From contig NZ_JAVRHO010000003.1 of NCBI RefSeq assembly GCF_031846515.1, positions 1-64,000 of the forward strand: a stretch of DNA of 64,000 nucleotides, given 5' to 3'. The position numbers were made by a program, and so were the translations under genes. Numbering within the stretch: the stretch's first letter is position 1; each line of letters starts with the position of its first letter. This document shows, in pieces, positions 52,710-62,676 of the stretch. This DNA is from Autumnicola lenta (GTDB lineage Bacteria > Bacteroidota > Bacteroidia > Flavobacteriales > Flavobacteriaceae). The notes below the pieces were generated by a model. It saw only the letters and a program-made list of their open reading frames with translations, did not search any database and was not told the origin of the DNA.

Positions 52710-54590
52710 TTAGTACATGATAATTTCATCAATGGTTGCCGAAACAGCATTCATATCTGTAATATCAGTGCCTATTCCAACTACATCTATAACAAAAACA
52801 AATGTTCCCTGAGCGGCACTTGGCGCCTCATAAGTTACTGTATAAGTTCCGTCGCCATTAACGGTTACTACAGTGCCATCCCCTTGAGGAGCCCAATCTC
52901 CATCAGCAAAATAGATCTTTGCATCATAAGTCCCAGCGGCATCTTCATTGAGTGTTATTCCATCTAAAGTAAAAGTGACTTCTATCTTCTCGTTAAAAGC
53001 GATATCGGAGCGGGTTAGGCCGGGATCACTCTTTGTAGCTCCATACTCATTAAATAATTCCAGCCGCAGGTTGCCTTTTTCTTCGATGTCGCCAATCACT
53101 AATTTAGAATTGTCAAAGTTTAATACGGTAGGTTCAGTAGATCCGTTTCCATTATCTACGCCACTGTTGCCTCCTAAAATATAATGGAAAGCCAGCCACT
53201 CATCTTTTGATTCATCGTATAAAGTTCCTAACCAAATTCCGCGGGATACATCATCATAAGCTTTTATGACCTTTAAGGTGTTTGTAGAAGGACTTAAGCC
53301 GTGGCCCTCAACCCCCAATAAAGTATTTCCTGCCTCAAGTATAATTTCGTTATTTTCTTCATTAATGGAAAAAGTTCCTGAAGTTTGAACACCATTTTGA
53401 TTTCGTGTATAATTCATTCCACCCCATTGATCAAATCGTATCCAGGAGTTGGCTGCTAATTCATCCCAATTAGAATTCCATCCCCAGTCTCTGGAGCTGT
53501 CCGCATTTTCTGTCCACCCCATTCCTGAAGCGATCCAGTCAATTGGGTTGCCATTAGTGTCAAGTTGCCAATATCTTCCTGAAGATGGCCCACCTGTTAA
53601 AATCTGAAGTAATTCGCCAGATTCAAATTCAGGGTCAAAACCTTCATCTATTGTTGGTTCTTCTACTTCAGGTACATAATTTTCCTTATATTCTTCAGTG
53701 ATGAAGTTATATACCAGCATGGCAGGACCTTCATTGTTGCAGCCGTCTGGTCTCAACACTCCAAGTTGCATAGTATCATCTGTGAGGGAGAATATACGTA
53801 CATTTCCCCAGTTAATAGCGCAAGCATCAACTCCTTCGTTATGAAGGATACCGGCATCGGTTAGGGTAAGGGTATGATTGTCCTTATCAAGAAAGAAAGT
53901 TCCAGATTGTTCGCCTAAGTTTGCTACCATCTGATGGTCAACAGTTACAAAAGGTCCTCCTTCAAGGCTAAAAGTCATAGAGCCATAATCTCCTGCAGGC
54001 ATTAACCAGGTATTGCCAGCCCATTCGGGGCTCCAGTTCCAACAGTCACCGCCTTCTTCATAGCAGCCTGTAGCGCCGCCATCCCATTCGCTTCCGCCTT
54101 CGAGCCATCCATTGTCGGTTCCATAAAAATACAATGGGCCGCCGAAATATGTTGAAGTTCCCTCTTCATCAAGATCCAGCAACCAGGTTTTAGATTGCCC
54201 ATTACCTCCCGTTAATTTGGTCCAAAGTGGATCCTCGACATAACTAAGATTATCCTCTGTGACAGATATGGTTACAGGATCTACATCTACTACTCCTCCG
54301 GCAGTAATTACATCAAGGTTTATTTCATAGTCTCCCTGAAAAGCAAAGCGTACCGTATCGACCGCCCTGGAAGATTTACCGGTTCCATAATTCCAAACCG
54401 GGGTGGCCCCGGGTGTATTAAATTTCAGGATCACCGTGTTTCCTCCGGCATCAATATCGTAATCCTGAATGACTTCAAAATCTATTTCTGAAGGGTCTAA
54501 TTTGTCGCCCATGGAATATTCCTCGGACTGGCAGGAGCTTAGAAGTAAACCTGCCAGAAAAAACCCAAACCATAATTTTAAATTTTTCAT
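52710..54590 (-). CDS. Surface glycan-binding lipoprotein with duplicated domain
   Basis: 626 aa lipoprotein (lipobox LLLSSC). A PKD-like domain (about 30-110) precedes two related modules: about 120-315 (start KLTGGNGQSKTWLLD) and about 335-485 (start ILTGGPSSGRYWQLD), both rich in Trp, Asp and Gly with parallel motifs (NTWLMPAGDYGSMTFS versus NSWIRFDQWGGMNYT). A C-terminal beta domain ends at 626. Third position after susC and susD is where surface glycan-binding proteins sit. Exposed tryptophans suit binding of a beta-glucan. No enzyme motif is seen. Confidence 0.82.
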   Translation of the reverse strand: MKNLKLWFGFFLAGLLLSSCQSEEYSMGDKLDPSEIDFEVIQDYDIDAGGNTVILKFNTPGATPVWNYGTGKSSRAVDTVRFAFQGDYEINLDVITAGGVVDVDPVTISVTEDNLSYVEDPLWTKLTGGNGQSKTWLLDLDEEGTSTYFGGPLYFYGTDNGWLEGGSEWDGGATGCYEEGGDCWNWSPEWAGNTWLMPAGDYGSMTFSLEGGPFVTVDHQMVANLGEQSGTFFLDKDNHTLTLTDAGILHNEGVDACAINWGNVRIFSLTDDTMQLGVLRPDGCNNEGPAMLVYNFITEEYKENYVPEVEEPTIDEGFDPEFESGELLQILTGGPSSGRYWQLDTNGNPIDWIASGMGWTENADSSRDWGWNSNWDELAANSWIRFDQWGGMNYTRNQNGVQTSGTFSINEENNEIILEAGNTLLGVEGHGLSPSTNTLKVIKAYDDVSRGIWLGTLYDESKDEWLAFHYILGGNSGVDNGNGSTEPTVLNFDNSKLVIGDIEEKGNLRLELFNEYGATKSDPGLTRSDIAFNEKIEVTFTLDGITLNEDAAGTYDAKIYFADGDWAPQGDGTVVTVNGDGTYTVTYEAPSAAQGTFVFVIDVVGIGTDITDMNAVSATIDEIIMY

Positions 54591-54614
54591 AAATCTGATG
54601 TTTAAATTGTTCTA

Positions 54615-56204
54615 CTACCAGCCCGGATTTTGAATTAAAGCACCGTTGGATAGCGTAATCTGATTATTAGGAATTTGTTGTAGGCCCTGAGTTTCCTGAA
54701 TATTGGAAGCAGAAATAACTTTAGGGGTTTCAACACCTCCATTTAATAAAGTAGTATTTTCAGCAATTATCTCCGCTGCTTCGCTAACCCCTCTTCTTAA
54801 AAGATCCCAGTATCTGATTCCTTCCAAAGCAAACTCTAGCCATCTTTCATGCTGGATACGTTCCAGTGTAACAGCCTGTGACGTGAAATTATCCTGATAG
54901 GCTCTTTGGCGTACCTCATCAAAATAAGCCTGGGCATTGGGACTTCCTAGTTCTGCTGCCATTAGCAGCACATCTGCATAACGCATCACATAGAAATCCT
55001 GAAACTGACCAATCTGAAAATCAGCACCACCCAATTCCACTGCAAGACTACCGCCATCTTCTGTTGCCAAAGGAGTGTACTTTTTGGTGTAATAGCCTGT
55101 ATATTCACGCTGGTTTTCAATCTTATCAAAGGGAATCTCTTCTTCTTCTATTGCAATAATAGATGCCTCTTTTCTGGTATCGTCTTCAGTATATGCATTG
55201 TATAACTTTGGATTTACCGTAATACCCCAGCCATTTGCATAAGGATAATGAGTAAATTCCCGCATTCCCAACATTACCATCCAGTGGTTACCATCCGTAT
55301 TGCCATTATAATCACTCGTGTATGTATGTTTAACCGAAAATACGATTTCCTCATTGTCTTCTCCGGCAAAATCTTCTAGAGATGCTGCAGGCCAAAGATT
55401 TTCATATTCAGGAACCAAGCCATGTCCACTGTTATTAATGACATTTTCCAGATGACCTAAAGCGTCAGATTGAGAAACCAATCCTACAAGATCTGCCTGG
55501 TCGTAATATCCGGTGTAGTAAAGATAAACTCTTGCCAGCATAGATTTTGCGCCCCATCTTGTTACTCTGCCAGATTCAACTGCGTTGTAGGGTTGTACCG
55601 GAAGGTTTTCACTTCCAAACAAAAGATCTTCAGCAATTAAAGTATAAACTTCATCAGGATCTGCTGGTGGTATAATTTCTGAAGAAGGCTCTGTTAATAA
55701 AGGAATGTTCCCCCATAGTTTCACCATCTGGAAGTATAAATATCCTCTTATAAACCTGGCTTCAGATTCGTACTGAGTTCGCAATTCTGGATCCTCACTC
55801 CAGTCAATCTGGTCCATCTTGCTTATAAGTACGTTACACCTGTAAATTGCCCGGTAATATTGTCTCCACAAGTTTTCATATAAATTTGAATAAGTTGGGG
55901 CACGACTAATATCGAATTCATCCACCGCCTGGAAATTAAATGGATCTGCATTTCCCACGCCACCAAACATATTATCAGATAGCACCATACTGGTTACGGG
56001 ATAGCTTAAACCTCCAACTCCTCCCGAAGCAATTTGTAAGCCGTCATAGCAGCCAACTAAAGCAGAAAAAGCATCTTCAGGATTTCTGTAGAAATTCGAA
56101 TCTGTTGTTTCTGTAATGGGTTCTGCATCAAGAAAATCTTCTGAACAGGATACTGTGGTGAGCAGCCCCAGGAACAGTAAAAAATAAATATTTGATCTTT
56201 TCAT
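54615..56204 (-). CDS. susD: SusD/RagB-family nutrient-binding lipoprotein
   Basis: 529 aa, lipobox TTVSC with a cysteine near residue 20. Helical TPR-type SusD fold: ARFIRGYLYFQMVKLWGNIPL near 150, GAKSMLARVYLYYTGYY near 220, and the C-terminal ERWLEFALEGIRYWDLLR. It caps the SusC barrel at the outer membrane and captures glycan fragments. Separated by 10 bp from susC and 24 bp from the binding-protein gene. Confidence 0.95.
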   Translation of the reverse strand: MKRSNIYFLLFLGLLTTVSCSEDFLDAEPITETTDSNFYRNPEDAFSALVGCYDGLQIASGGVGGLSYPVTSMVLSDNMFGGVGNADPFNFQAVDEFDISRAPTYSNLYENLWRQYYRAIYRCNVLISKMDQIDWSEDPELRTQYESEARFIRGYLYFQMVKLWGNIPLLTEPSSEIIPPADPDEVYTLIAEDLLFGSENLPVQPYNAVESGRVTRWGAKSMLARVYLYYTGYYDQADLVGLVSQSDALGHLENVINNSGHGLVPEYENLWPAASLEDFAGEDNEEIVFSVKHTYTSDYNGNTDGNHWMVMLGMREFTHYPYANGWGITVNPKLYNAYTEDDTRKEASIIAIEEEEIPFDKIENQREYTGYYTKKYTPLATEDGGSLAVELGGADFQIGQFQDFYVMRYADVLLMAAELGSPNAQAYFDEVRQRAYQDNFTSQAVTLERIQHERWLEFALEGIRYWDLLRRGVSEAAEIIAENTTLLNGGVETPKVISASNIQETQGLQQIPNNQITLSNGALIQNPGW

Positions 56205-56214
56205 ACTATTTTTT

Positions 56215-59200
56215 TTAAAATGTTACGTTTAATCCTACTAGAAATGTTCTGGGTCTTGGATAATAACCTAAATCCACACCAGAGGAAAAGTTATAAGTAT
56301 CACCTGATACACCATAGCCCACTTCAGGATCCATTCCGTTATAATTGGTAAAGGTGTAAAGGTTAAGAGCAGAGAAATAGAGCCTGAATTTATCTATTCC
56401 AAAACTATCTGTTACTTCGGCAAGATCATAACCCACCGTCAGGTTGCTTAACCTAAGGAAGTCACCATCCTGCACATATAGATCTGAGAAATTTGAATAG
56501 TTTCTGTTGTCCAAAGTTACACGTGGAACAGTATTCGACGATCCCGGTCCTGTCCATCTTTCAAAAACAGCAGTGGTATAATTTGCAAACTGGTTAGCCT
56601 GGTTCCTATAGGATTGTACCAGCTGGTTTCCTGCAACACCATTGGCAAGCAGGGAAAAGTCAAGTCCTTTATAATCAAAGGAAACATTAAAACCGTAAGT
56701 AAGGTCAGGGTTAGGATCACCAATCTCTGTTTTATCGAGATCATTAATTACACCATCATTGTTTTGATCAACAAAGATTACATCACCCGGTCTTGCAGCT
56801 GGCTGTATAAGTCGGCCGTTCGCAGTGTAACTGTTAATTTCTTCTTCCGTCTGGAAAACTCCACCGGTTTCCAATCCCCAGAAGTAACCCAGAGGATATC
56901 CGCTTTGGGCTCGATAAAATTCCGGTGAGTTATCAAAAAGCTGATTCGTCAAGCCATGAATGATTCCATCAACTGAAGGAATATTACCCACTTCATTTTT
57001 GTTATAAGCACCATTAACACCAATGTTATAGTGAAAGTCCTCGCCAATACTATTATTAAAACCAAGAGCAAGTTCAATTCCCCTGTTCGTAACATCTCCA
57101 CCATTAATAAATGGCGCATCGGCTCCTGCTGTATCGGGTATTGGAGAAATAATTAACCAGTCTTTTGTTGTTTTTTCATAAAAATCAAGATTAACACTCA
57201 AGGTGTTCATGAAGAACCGTGCATCAAGACCAAAGTTAACCTGTTGTGAAGTTTCCCATATAAGATCAGGATTCGCTAACCTGTTGGGAAATGCACCCGG
57301 GGTCTGAATCGCTTCTTCACTTCCAAAATTGTAATTGGTATTCATAAAAGTCACAGGAGCGAGATATTGAAAAGCACTGGAATTCTGATTTCCTACCTGT
57401 CCCCAACTCGCTCTCATTTTTAAATAACTAAAGATGTCTGAATTTCTAAGAAAATCTTCTTCCGTAGCAATCCAACCTACAGAAATGGAAGGGAAGTATC
57501 CCCAGCGGTTTCCTGGAGCAAAATTCGAGGATCCATCTGCTCTAAAAGTGGTGTTTAAAAGATATTTATCCCTGTAATTGTAGTTTATCCTCCCAAAATA
57601 AGACATCCTCTTGTTCTCATTATTAGGTCCGCCACCATTGCCCATTAGAGGAGCACCTTCAGAATTTAGTGCGTTATCCAGCCATGCATGTTCCAGATCA
57701 TTGAAAATAAGATCTACGTTGTTACCACTTATATAAGTTCCCTGGAAGCTATATGAAGAAGTACCGACAAGAACCTCAAAGAGGTGATCTTCTGCAAGAG
57801 CAAAATTGTAAGTCAGTAAATTATCCCATAATAGTGAATATCCTTTACTCTGATTTTGGTAAACCCTGTCCCGGTTTCTAAAAGAATATACAGAAAGTTC
57901 GTAAATAGGCTCATAAGAATGCCCTTCGGAAGCAAAATAATCGAGTCCCAGACTTGTTCTGAATTTAAGGTTGTCCACAAGCTCAAATTCTGCATAAACA
58001 TTTCCCAGTAACTTCTGGGTGTTATTTTCATTCTGGTTATTATAAACCATAGAAGCGTATGGGTTTGCCCAACCACTTAGCCATGGCTCGGTATCACCGG
58101 TGGTATTATAGAAATCACCGTCGTTATCATAAAAGTAAACTGTTGGTGGCGTTCCAAAAGCACCACGCAAGCTATTGCTGTATTGATTACCAACACTAAT
58201 CCCGTTACTGTTAATATAGGAGAACGTAAGATTTTCACCAAATGTGACGAAACCATCATAAAGTTCGTGTTCTGAATTTAATCTGAAATTGATACGCTCA
58301 TAATTAGAAAGGTCTTCTCCGCCTACGATGCCTTCATCCTGGGTAAAGGATAACGAAGAGGAAAAGGTAGATGTCTCACTACCGCCGGAAAATCCCAAAT
58401 TATGATTTTGAGTAATGGCATTTTCAACAAACATCTCTTCTATCCAGTCTGATCCTTCACCAAGCTCAGCAATTTGTTCATTAGAAAAAACAGGAGAACT
58501 GCCGGAGTTTAATGCGGCCTCATTAGTAATAATAGCATATTCAGTAGAATTTAGCATATCTATTTTATTGGGCACACTTTGAAAGCCGTAATAAGAATCA
58601 AAGGTGATTCGCGAGCTATTTTTTCTTCCACCTCTTGTGGTGACCAAAACTACCCCGTTGGAAGCCTGGGAACCATAAATTGCTGCAGAAGCAGCATCTT
58701 TTAAAATGGAAATGGATTCAATATCTGCGTTGTTAAGATAAGAGATATCTCCGGTCAATACCCCGTCAACCACATAAAGAGGAGAGTTGTTTCCGGTAGA
58801 CCCAATCCCCCTTATCCTAACGTTAAGGCCCGATCCCGGCTGTCCTGAAGTGGATGTAATCTGCACTCCCGGAGTTTGTCCCTGCATTGCCTGCAATGCG
58901 TTTGTAGTACTTCGGTTCTGTAGATCTTCCCCATCTACCTGAACGCTGGCGCCGGTAACCAGAGCTTTTCTTTGCGTACCATAACCTACCACCACAATTT
59001 CATCTAAAGCATTGGTGTCTTCCTGGAGGGCAATATTAATGGTATTCCTGTTGTTTACACCTACTACATGTGTTTCAAAGCCCACGAAGCTAAACTGCAG
59101 TTGGGAATCTGCTGCTGCAGTAATGGTGTAATTACCGTCAAAATCAGTTACAGCTCCGGTTTGCTGTCCCACAATAGAAACACTTGCTCCCGGAAGAGGA

Positions 59201-59337
59201 AGGTTATCATCTGCAGAAGTAACTGTTCCAGAAATCTCAATCGTTTGCGCAAACGAGAAAGAGAAACAGAAGAAACTAATCAGAAGCAACAGGTACTTGC
59301 TGCACCTACTTAAAGAAAAGAGGTAAAATTTTAACAT
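56215..59337 (-). CDS. susC: SusC/RagA-family TonB-linked outer-membrane transporter
   Basis: 1040 aa. Signal peptide (1-30), carboxypeptidase-like N-terminal domain (32-105), the TonB-box-like ALDEIVVVGYGTQRK (near 112-126), plug with GIGSTGNNSPLYVVDG (about 175-190), then a large barrel ending VGLNVTF. It imports oligosaccharides using TonB energy, paired with the SusD lid downstream. First gene of the polysaccharide utilisation operon, with a candidate -7 element 160 bp upstream. Confidence 0.96.
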   Translation of the reverse strand: MLKFYLFSLSRCSKYLLLLISFFCFSFSFAQTIEISGTVTSADDNLPLPGASVSIVGQQTGAVTDFDGNYTITAAADSQLQFSFVGFETHVVGVNNRNTINIALQEDTNALDEIVVVGYGTQRKALVTGASVQVDGEDLQNRSTTNALQAMQGQTPGVQITSTSGQPGSGLNVRIRGIGSTGNNSPLYVVDGVLTGDISYLNNADIESISILKDAASAAIYGSQASNGVVLVTTRGGRKNSSRITFDSYYGFQSVPNKIDMLNSTEYAIITNEAALNSGSSPVFSNEQIAELGEGSDWIEEMFVENAITQNHNLGFSGGSETSTFSSSLSFTQDEGIVGGEDLSNYERINFRLNSEHELYDGFVTFGENLTFSYINSNGISVGNQYSNSLRGAFGTPPTVYFYDNDGDFYNTTGDTEPWLSGWANPYASMVYNNQNENNTQKLLGNVYAEFELVDNLKFRTSLGLDYFASEGHSYEPIYELSVYSFRNRDRVYQNQSKGYSLLWDNLLTYNFALAEDHLFEVLVGTSSYSFQGTYISGNNVDLIFNDLEHAWLDNALNSEGAPLMGNGGGPNNENKRMSYFGRINYNYRDKYLLNTTFRADGSSNFAPGNRWGYFPSISVGWIATEEDFLRNSDIFSYLKMRASWGQVGNQNSSAFQYLAPVTFMNTNYNFGSEEAIQTPGAFPNRLANPDLIWETSQQVNFGLDARFFMNTLSVNLDFYEKTTKDWLIISPIPDTAGADAPFINGGDVTNRGIELALGFNNSIGEDFHYNIGVNGAYNKNEVGNIPSVDGIIHGLTNQLFDNSPEFYRAQSGYPLGYFWGLETGGVFQTEEEINSYTANGRLIQPAARPGDVIFVDQNNDGVINDLDKTEIGDPNPDLTYGFNVSFDYKGLDFSLLANGVAGNQLVQSYRNQANQFANYTTAVFERWTGPGSSNTVPRVTLDNRNYSNFSDLYVQDGDFLRLSNLTVGYDLAEVTDSFGIDKFRLYFSALNLYTFTNYNGMDPEVGYGVSGDTYNFSSGVDLGYYPRPRTFLVGLNVTF

Positions 59338-59492
59338 GTTGATGAGTTGTTTTAGTTAATTATAAAAGTGATTAAGAGAGTGTACTTCATTATTATGAAA
59401 TTTGAAGAGGTAATATTTTCCTGAAGATCACTACAGTTTTTTGCGAACTGTCTAATATTTTCATGAAACATTAAGAAAAACATAATTATACT

Positions 59493-59500
59493 CAAATATA
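59493..59500 (-). promoter_or_regulatory. Candidate -7 element for susC
   Basis: CAAATATA reads TATATTTG on the minus strand and matches TAnnTTTG. It implies a ~150-nt leader before the susC ATG. Confidence 0.4.
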
Positions 59501-59730
59501 AAGACAGCTTAGTCCCTGTACTAAGTGTTTTTTTGCAGATAACAATACTTTTTTTGCCCATATCTCATAAACGGGGATTTAATAGCACACTTAATATCAC
59601 AAGAGGTAGTTAAAGCAGTCCATGAGTGCTTGTAGATCTCCTTTTAAGGGGGTGTTTTACTCCGCGGAAAGGTGGTTGTACTTAAGAAATTTGCAAATGA
59701 ATAGAAAGCTCATCCTTACAGCTACTGGAA

Positions 59731-59752
59731 GTCGAAAATTGACGTTTTGGAG
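59731..59752 (+). repeat. Interspersed-repeat copy upstream of the hybrid kinase
   Basis: GTCGAAAATTGACGTTTTGG differs from the family consensus at two positions. It is the only copy seen in a divergent gap. Confidence 0.45.
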
Positions 59753-60027
59753 CCCACTCTTTGAAAGAGCTATACTACAATTGATTTCCTTGAAGTAACG
59801 CATTTCCCTTTCCCCTGTAAAAAACTTTTTCTGTAAATTCTGATGTGTCTTCCGGAAGCCAGGAGCACATAAAAATGGCATCAAATAGTGAGCTGAATCA
59901 TTTAATCTTCCATTTTAAAGGTTATTCAAGAGATGAAATTTTTCCAACTGAAGTTAAGAAGCTTATGTTCGTTTGTTTTAAATTTAAATAAAGCATACAT
60001 TGAAACATATTCTCTTATTCTTTTAAC

Positions 60028-62676
60028 TTGAAGTTTAGGTATTCCATAGTAACCCGTTTTGCCCTCTTTTTTACTGCACTCATTATTTTTTCGATCCTTT
60101 TATCGGGATACCTGGTTTTTAGGAAAGCATCAGGAGTAATTGTAGAATATTCTCAGGATCGTATAAACCACTCGTCTGAAATGGCAGAGCAGGCTTTTTA
60201 TGCATTGCTAAACGAAGTGTCGAATGATATAGCGGTAATCGCCAACAGTCCAACTCTTCAGGAATATGTAGATAATCCATCCCATGAAAACACTTCCGAC
60301 ATAGATCAGCTATTTCAAATTTTACTTCAGAAAAAACCTTCCTACTTTCAAATAAGGTGGATAGGGGTCCAGGGTAACGGAAAGGAGATCATTCGCTTTG
60401 ATAAAAGAAATAATGAAGTTTTTAAATCAGATACCTTACAGGAAAAAGGAGATCGGGAATATTATAGGAAAAGCCTTGAAATAGGACAGGGCGAATTCTA
60501 TTTTTCTGAAATTAACCTCAACGAGGAATATGGGGTTATAAGCGAACCCTTAACACCTACCTTACGAGCGGCTAGCCAAATCTTTAACTCTGCGGGTGAA
60601 CCTATGGGGATTCTGGTGATCAACGTTAATATGAATAAATTATATGAAACTCTTGACCGTATTGCAGGCAGCGATTACCAAGTGTATTTAATTGATTCAA
60701 AAGGAGAGTATCTATATTCTCCGGTCGAAGAAGATCGGTTTGCAAGTCAGAGAGATAAAAATCATAATTTTTATACGGATTTTAATATTGACCCGGTAGA
60801 GAAACTCGGTAGCGAAGAGAATTTTGATTTATTGAAGACTGAAAATCAAATCTATCTTTCCTCTATTAAGGAACTGGAATATTTTAAAGGGAGAAGGAAG
60901 GTTTATCTAATTTCATCCATAGAACAGCAGATTTTACTCGAGAGTGCCCGTGCAGTACGCCGATACAGCTTAAAAACACTTTTTATTGTATGCCTGTTGT
61001 CTATTTTGGTTTCCTTGATTTTTACCAGTTTTCTTTCCAGTAAAATAAAGCAGATTACCCGGGCGATTAGTAATTATGAAGAAGGATTGAGTAATAATAT
61101 TAGTTTACCGGTTAATAGGAAAGATGAGATAGGAATTCTTGCAAGTTCCTTTACAAAAATGAAAACTCGTATAGATGAAAATGTAGAGGCATTGAATCAA
61201 TCTCTGGAAAAAGAAAAACATGCAAAAAAACAGCGGGATGAATTTTTGCAAAATATGAGCCATGAGATGAGAACACCCCTCAATTCGATTCTTGGACTTA
61301 CTCAAATTCTTTATAAGCATTCACCTTCTGAAGCTCAGCTTCCAATCATTAGTTCCCTCGAAAAAAGTGCGAATAACCTGGCCGGGTTGGTCTATGATGT
61401 TTTAGATCATCAAAAACTGGTGGAAGGAAAATTACAAATCAGCCATCAATCAACAAATATTGCTAAACTTTTAAAAGATATTCATTCCAGTTATCAATTT
61501 GAAGCAGTTCAAAAAGGACTGATCTTTACTTTAAGCGTGGATAAAAAACTTGAGGAAAACAGATTTAAAACAGATCCTCTCCGTTTGTCACAAATAGTGA
61601 CTAATCTGGTTGTAAATGCACTAAAGTACACACGGGAAGGTAAAGTAGTTCTGACCGCCAAAATTGTAAGCTTTAAGACTGAAACTCCGGTTTTGGAAAT
61701 TGAGGTGAAGGACACAGGAATAGGGATAGAATCTGAAAATATTGATCGTATTAACGACAGGTTTTTTAGGGAAAAAGAAGATTTATCGGGTAGATATAGC
61801 GGCTACGGGCTGGGGCTTTCTATAGTAAAACAATTAACAGAACTCTTTGGTGGCGAATTACTGGCAAAATCTACAAAGGGGAGTGGTTCCGAATTTTGTG
61901 TAAAAATTCCTGTAGCCATTTCCGGGCAGGAAAAAAGAAACAAAGATCAAGGTGCGGGACAAACTATTGCTCCCAGATTAGATAATACATATCATGTTTT
62001 ATTAATTGAAGACGACATTTCCACAGTAGAACTAATGAAACATATACTGGATGACAATAAGATTACTTTACAACAGGTAGACCATCTAAATGCAGCCTTG
62101 GAAATCCTGAATACCGGTTTTCCAGATTTGATTATTAGCGATTTAATGCTGGAAGACAGGAATCTACAATCCGTATTAGTAGATTGGGTAAACTTAAAAA
62201 AAATTAAGTGTCCTCTTATTGTTGCTTCCGCTCTTGAACCTGGCGATCTGAAGAAAGTGAGTCCATTTTATTTTCAAAAACCGTATAATCCAAAAGATTT
62301 GAAGGATCGTATATACCAACTTTTAGGAAAAAATGAATTTCCAACTCCTGATTTTTCTAATATTTACAGTAACTATGATAACGATCCCGGTAAAGTTTCA
62401 AGGGTATTAAAGCTGCTTCACGAAGAGTTTCATACTTATTTGGAGCGTATCTATAAGGCTGCAGAAAAAGGAGATCAAAAGGAGTGGGAAGCGATTTTGC
62501 ATAAGCTTATTACCCACATAAATAACCTGGCACTTTACAAGCTTGAAGAAATATTACCTGAAAAAGTAGCTTCAGTAAATAGAGCTAAGCTGGAGATCAT
62601 TCATAATCATTTTGCCTACTACCTATGTTGTATTAGAACCGAGAGATATTTCAATTTAAAAGATCGATCTTCTTAA
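60028..62676 (+). CDS. Hybrid sensor histidine kinase with REC and HPt domains
   Basis: 882 aa, TTG start (60028-60030; an in-frame stop at 60001 excludes longer forms, and the first membrane helix starts at residue 9). Two membrane helices (9-30, about 315-335) enclose a ~280-residue Cache-like sensor; then HAMP, HisKA with His412 in QNMSHEMRTPLNS, HATPase (NLVVNALKYT; DTGIGI; GYGLGLSIV), a receiver with Asp705 (IISDLMLED) and Lys in FQKPYN, and a C-terminal HPt-like segment with His825 in LHKLITH. This is a phosphorelay architecture needing a separate output regulator, found convergently next door. Confidence 0.92.
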   Translation: MKFRYSIVTRFALFFTALIIFSILLSGYLVFRKASGVIVEYSQDRINHSSEMAEQAFYALLNEVSNDIAVIANSPTLQEYVDNPSHENTSDIDQLFQILLQKKPSYFQIRWIGVQGNGKEIIRFDKRNNEVFKSDTLQEKGDREYYRKSLEIGQGEFYFSEINLNEEYGVISEPLTPTLRAASQIFNSAGEPMGILVINVNMNKLYETLDRIAGSDYQVYLIDSKGEYLYSPVEEDRFASQRDKNHNFYTDFNIDPVEKLGSEENFDLLKTENQIYLSSIKELEYFKGRRKVYLISSIEQQILLESARAVRRYSLKTLFIVCLLSILVSLIFTSFLSSKIKQITRAISNYEEGLSNNISLPVNRKDEIGILASSFTKMKTRIDENVEALNQSLEKEKHAKKQRDEFLQNMSHEMRTPLNSILGLTQILYKHSPSEAQLPIISSLEKSANNLAGLVYDVLDHQKLVEGKLQISHQSTNIAKLLKDIHSSYQFEAVQKGLIFTLSVDKKLEENRFKTDPLRLSQIVTNLVVNALKYTREGKVVLTAKIVSFKTETPVLEIEVKDTGIGIESENIDRINDRFFREKEDLSGRYSGYGLGLSIVKQLTELFGGELLAKSTKGSGSEFCVKIPVAISGQEKRNKDQGAGQTIAPRLDNTYHVLLIEDDISTVELMKHILDDNKITLQQVDHLNAALEILNTGFPDLIISDLMLEDRNLQSVLVDWVNLKKIKCPLIVASALEPGDLKKVSPFYFQKPYNPKDLKDRIYQLLGKNEFPTPDFSNIYSNYDNDPGKVSRVLKLLHEEFHTYLERIYKAAEKGDQKEWEAILHKLITHINNLALYKLEEILPEKVASVNRAKLEIIHNHFAYYLCCIRTERYFNLKDRSS

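Larger units (their letters stand above)
59338..60027. other. 690-bp divergent intergenic region upstream of susC and the hybrid kinase
   Basis: No convincing gene; small open frames lack family features. Contents seen: a susC -7 candidate (59493-59500), one interspersed-repeat copy (59731-59750) and, near 59972-60003, TTTG then 20 bp then TACATTGA, a weak promoter candidate for the kinase. Regulatory sites for the locus most likely lie here. Confidence 0.5.

Noticed and set aside
59657..59884. 75-codon minus-strand open frame in the susC upstream gap
   Set aside because: No signal peptide, domain or spacing to a neighbour; it covers a repeat copy and looks like chance.
59338..60027. ECF sigma/anti-sigma or SusR-type regulator for the glycan locus
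   Set aside because: No such gene is encoded in the gap or beside susC.
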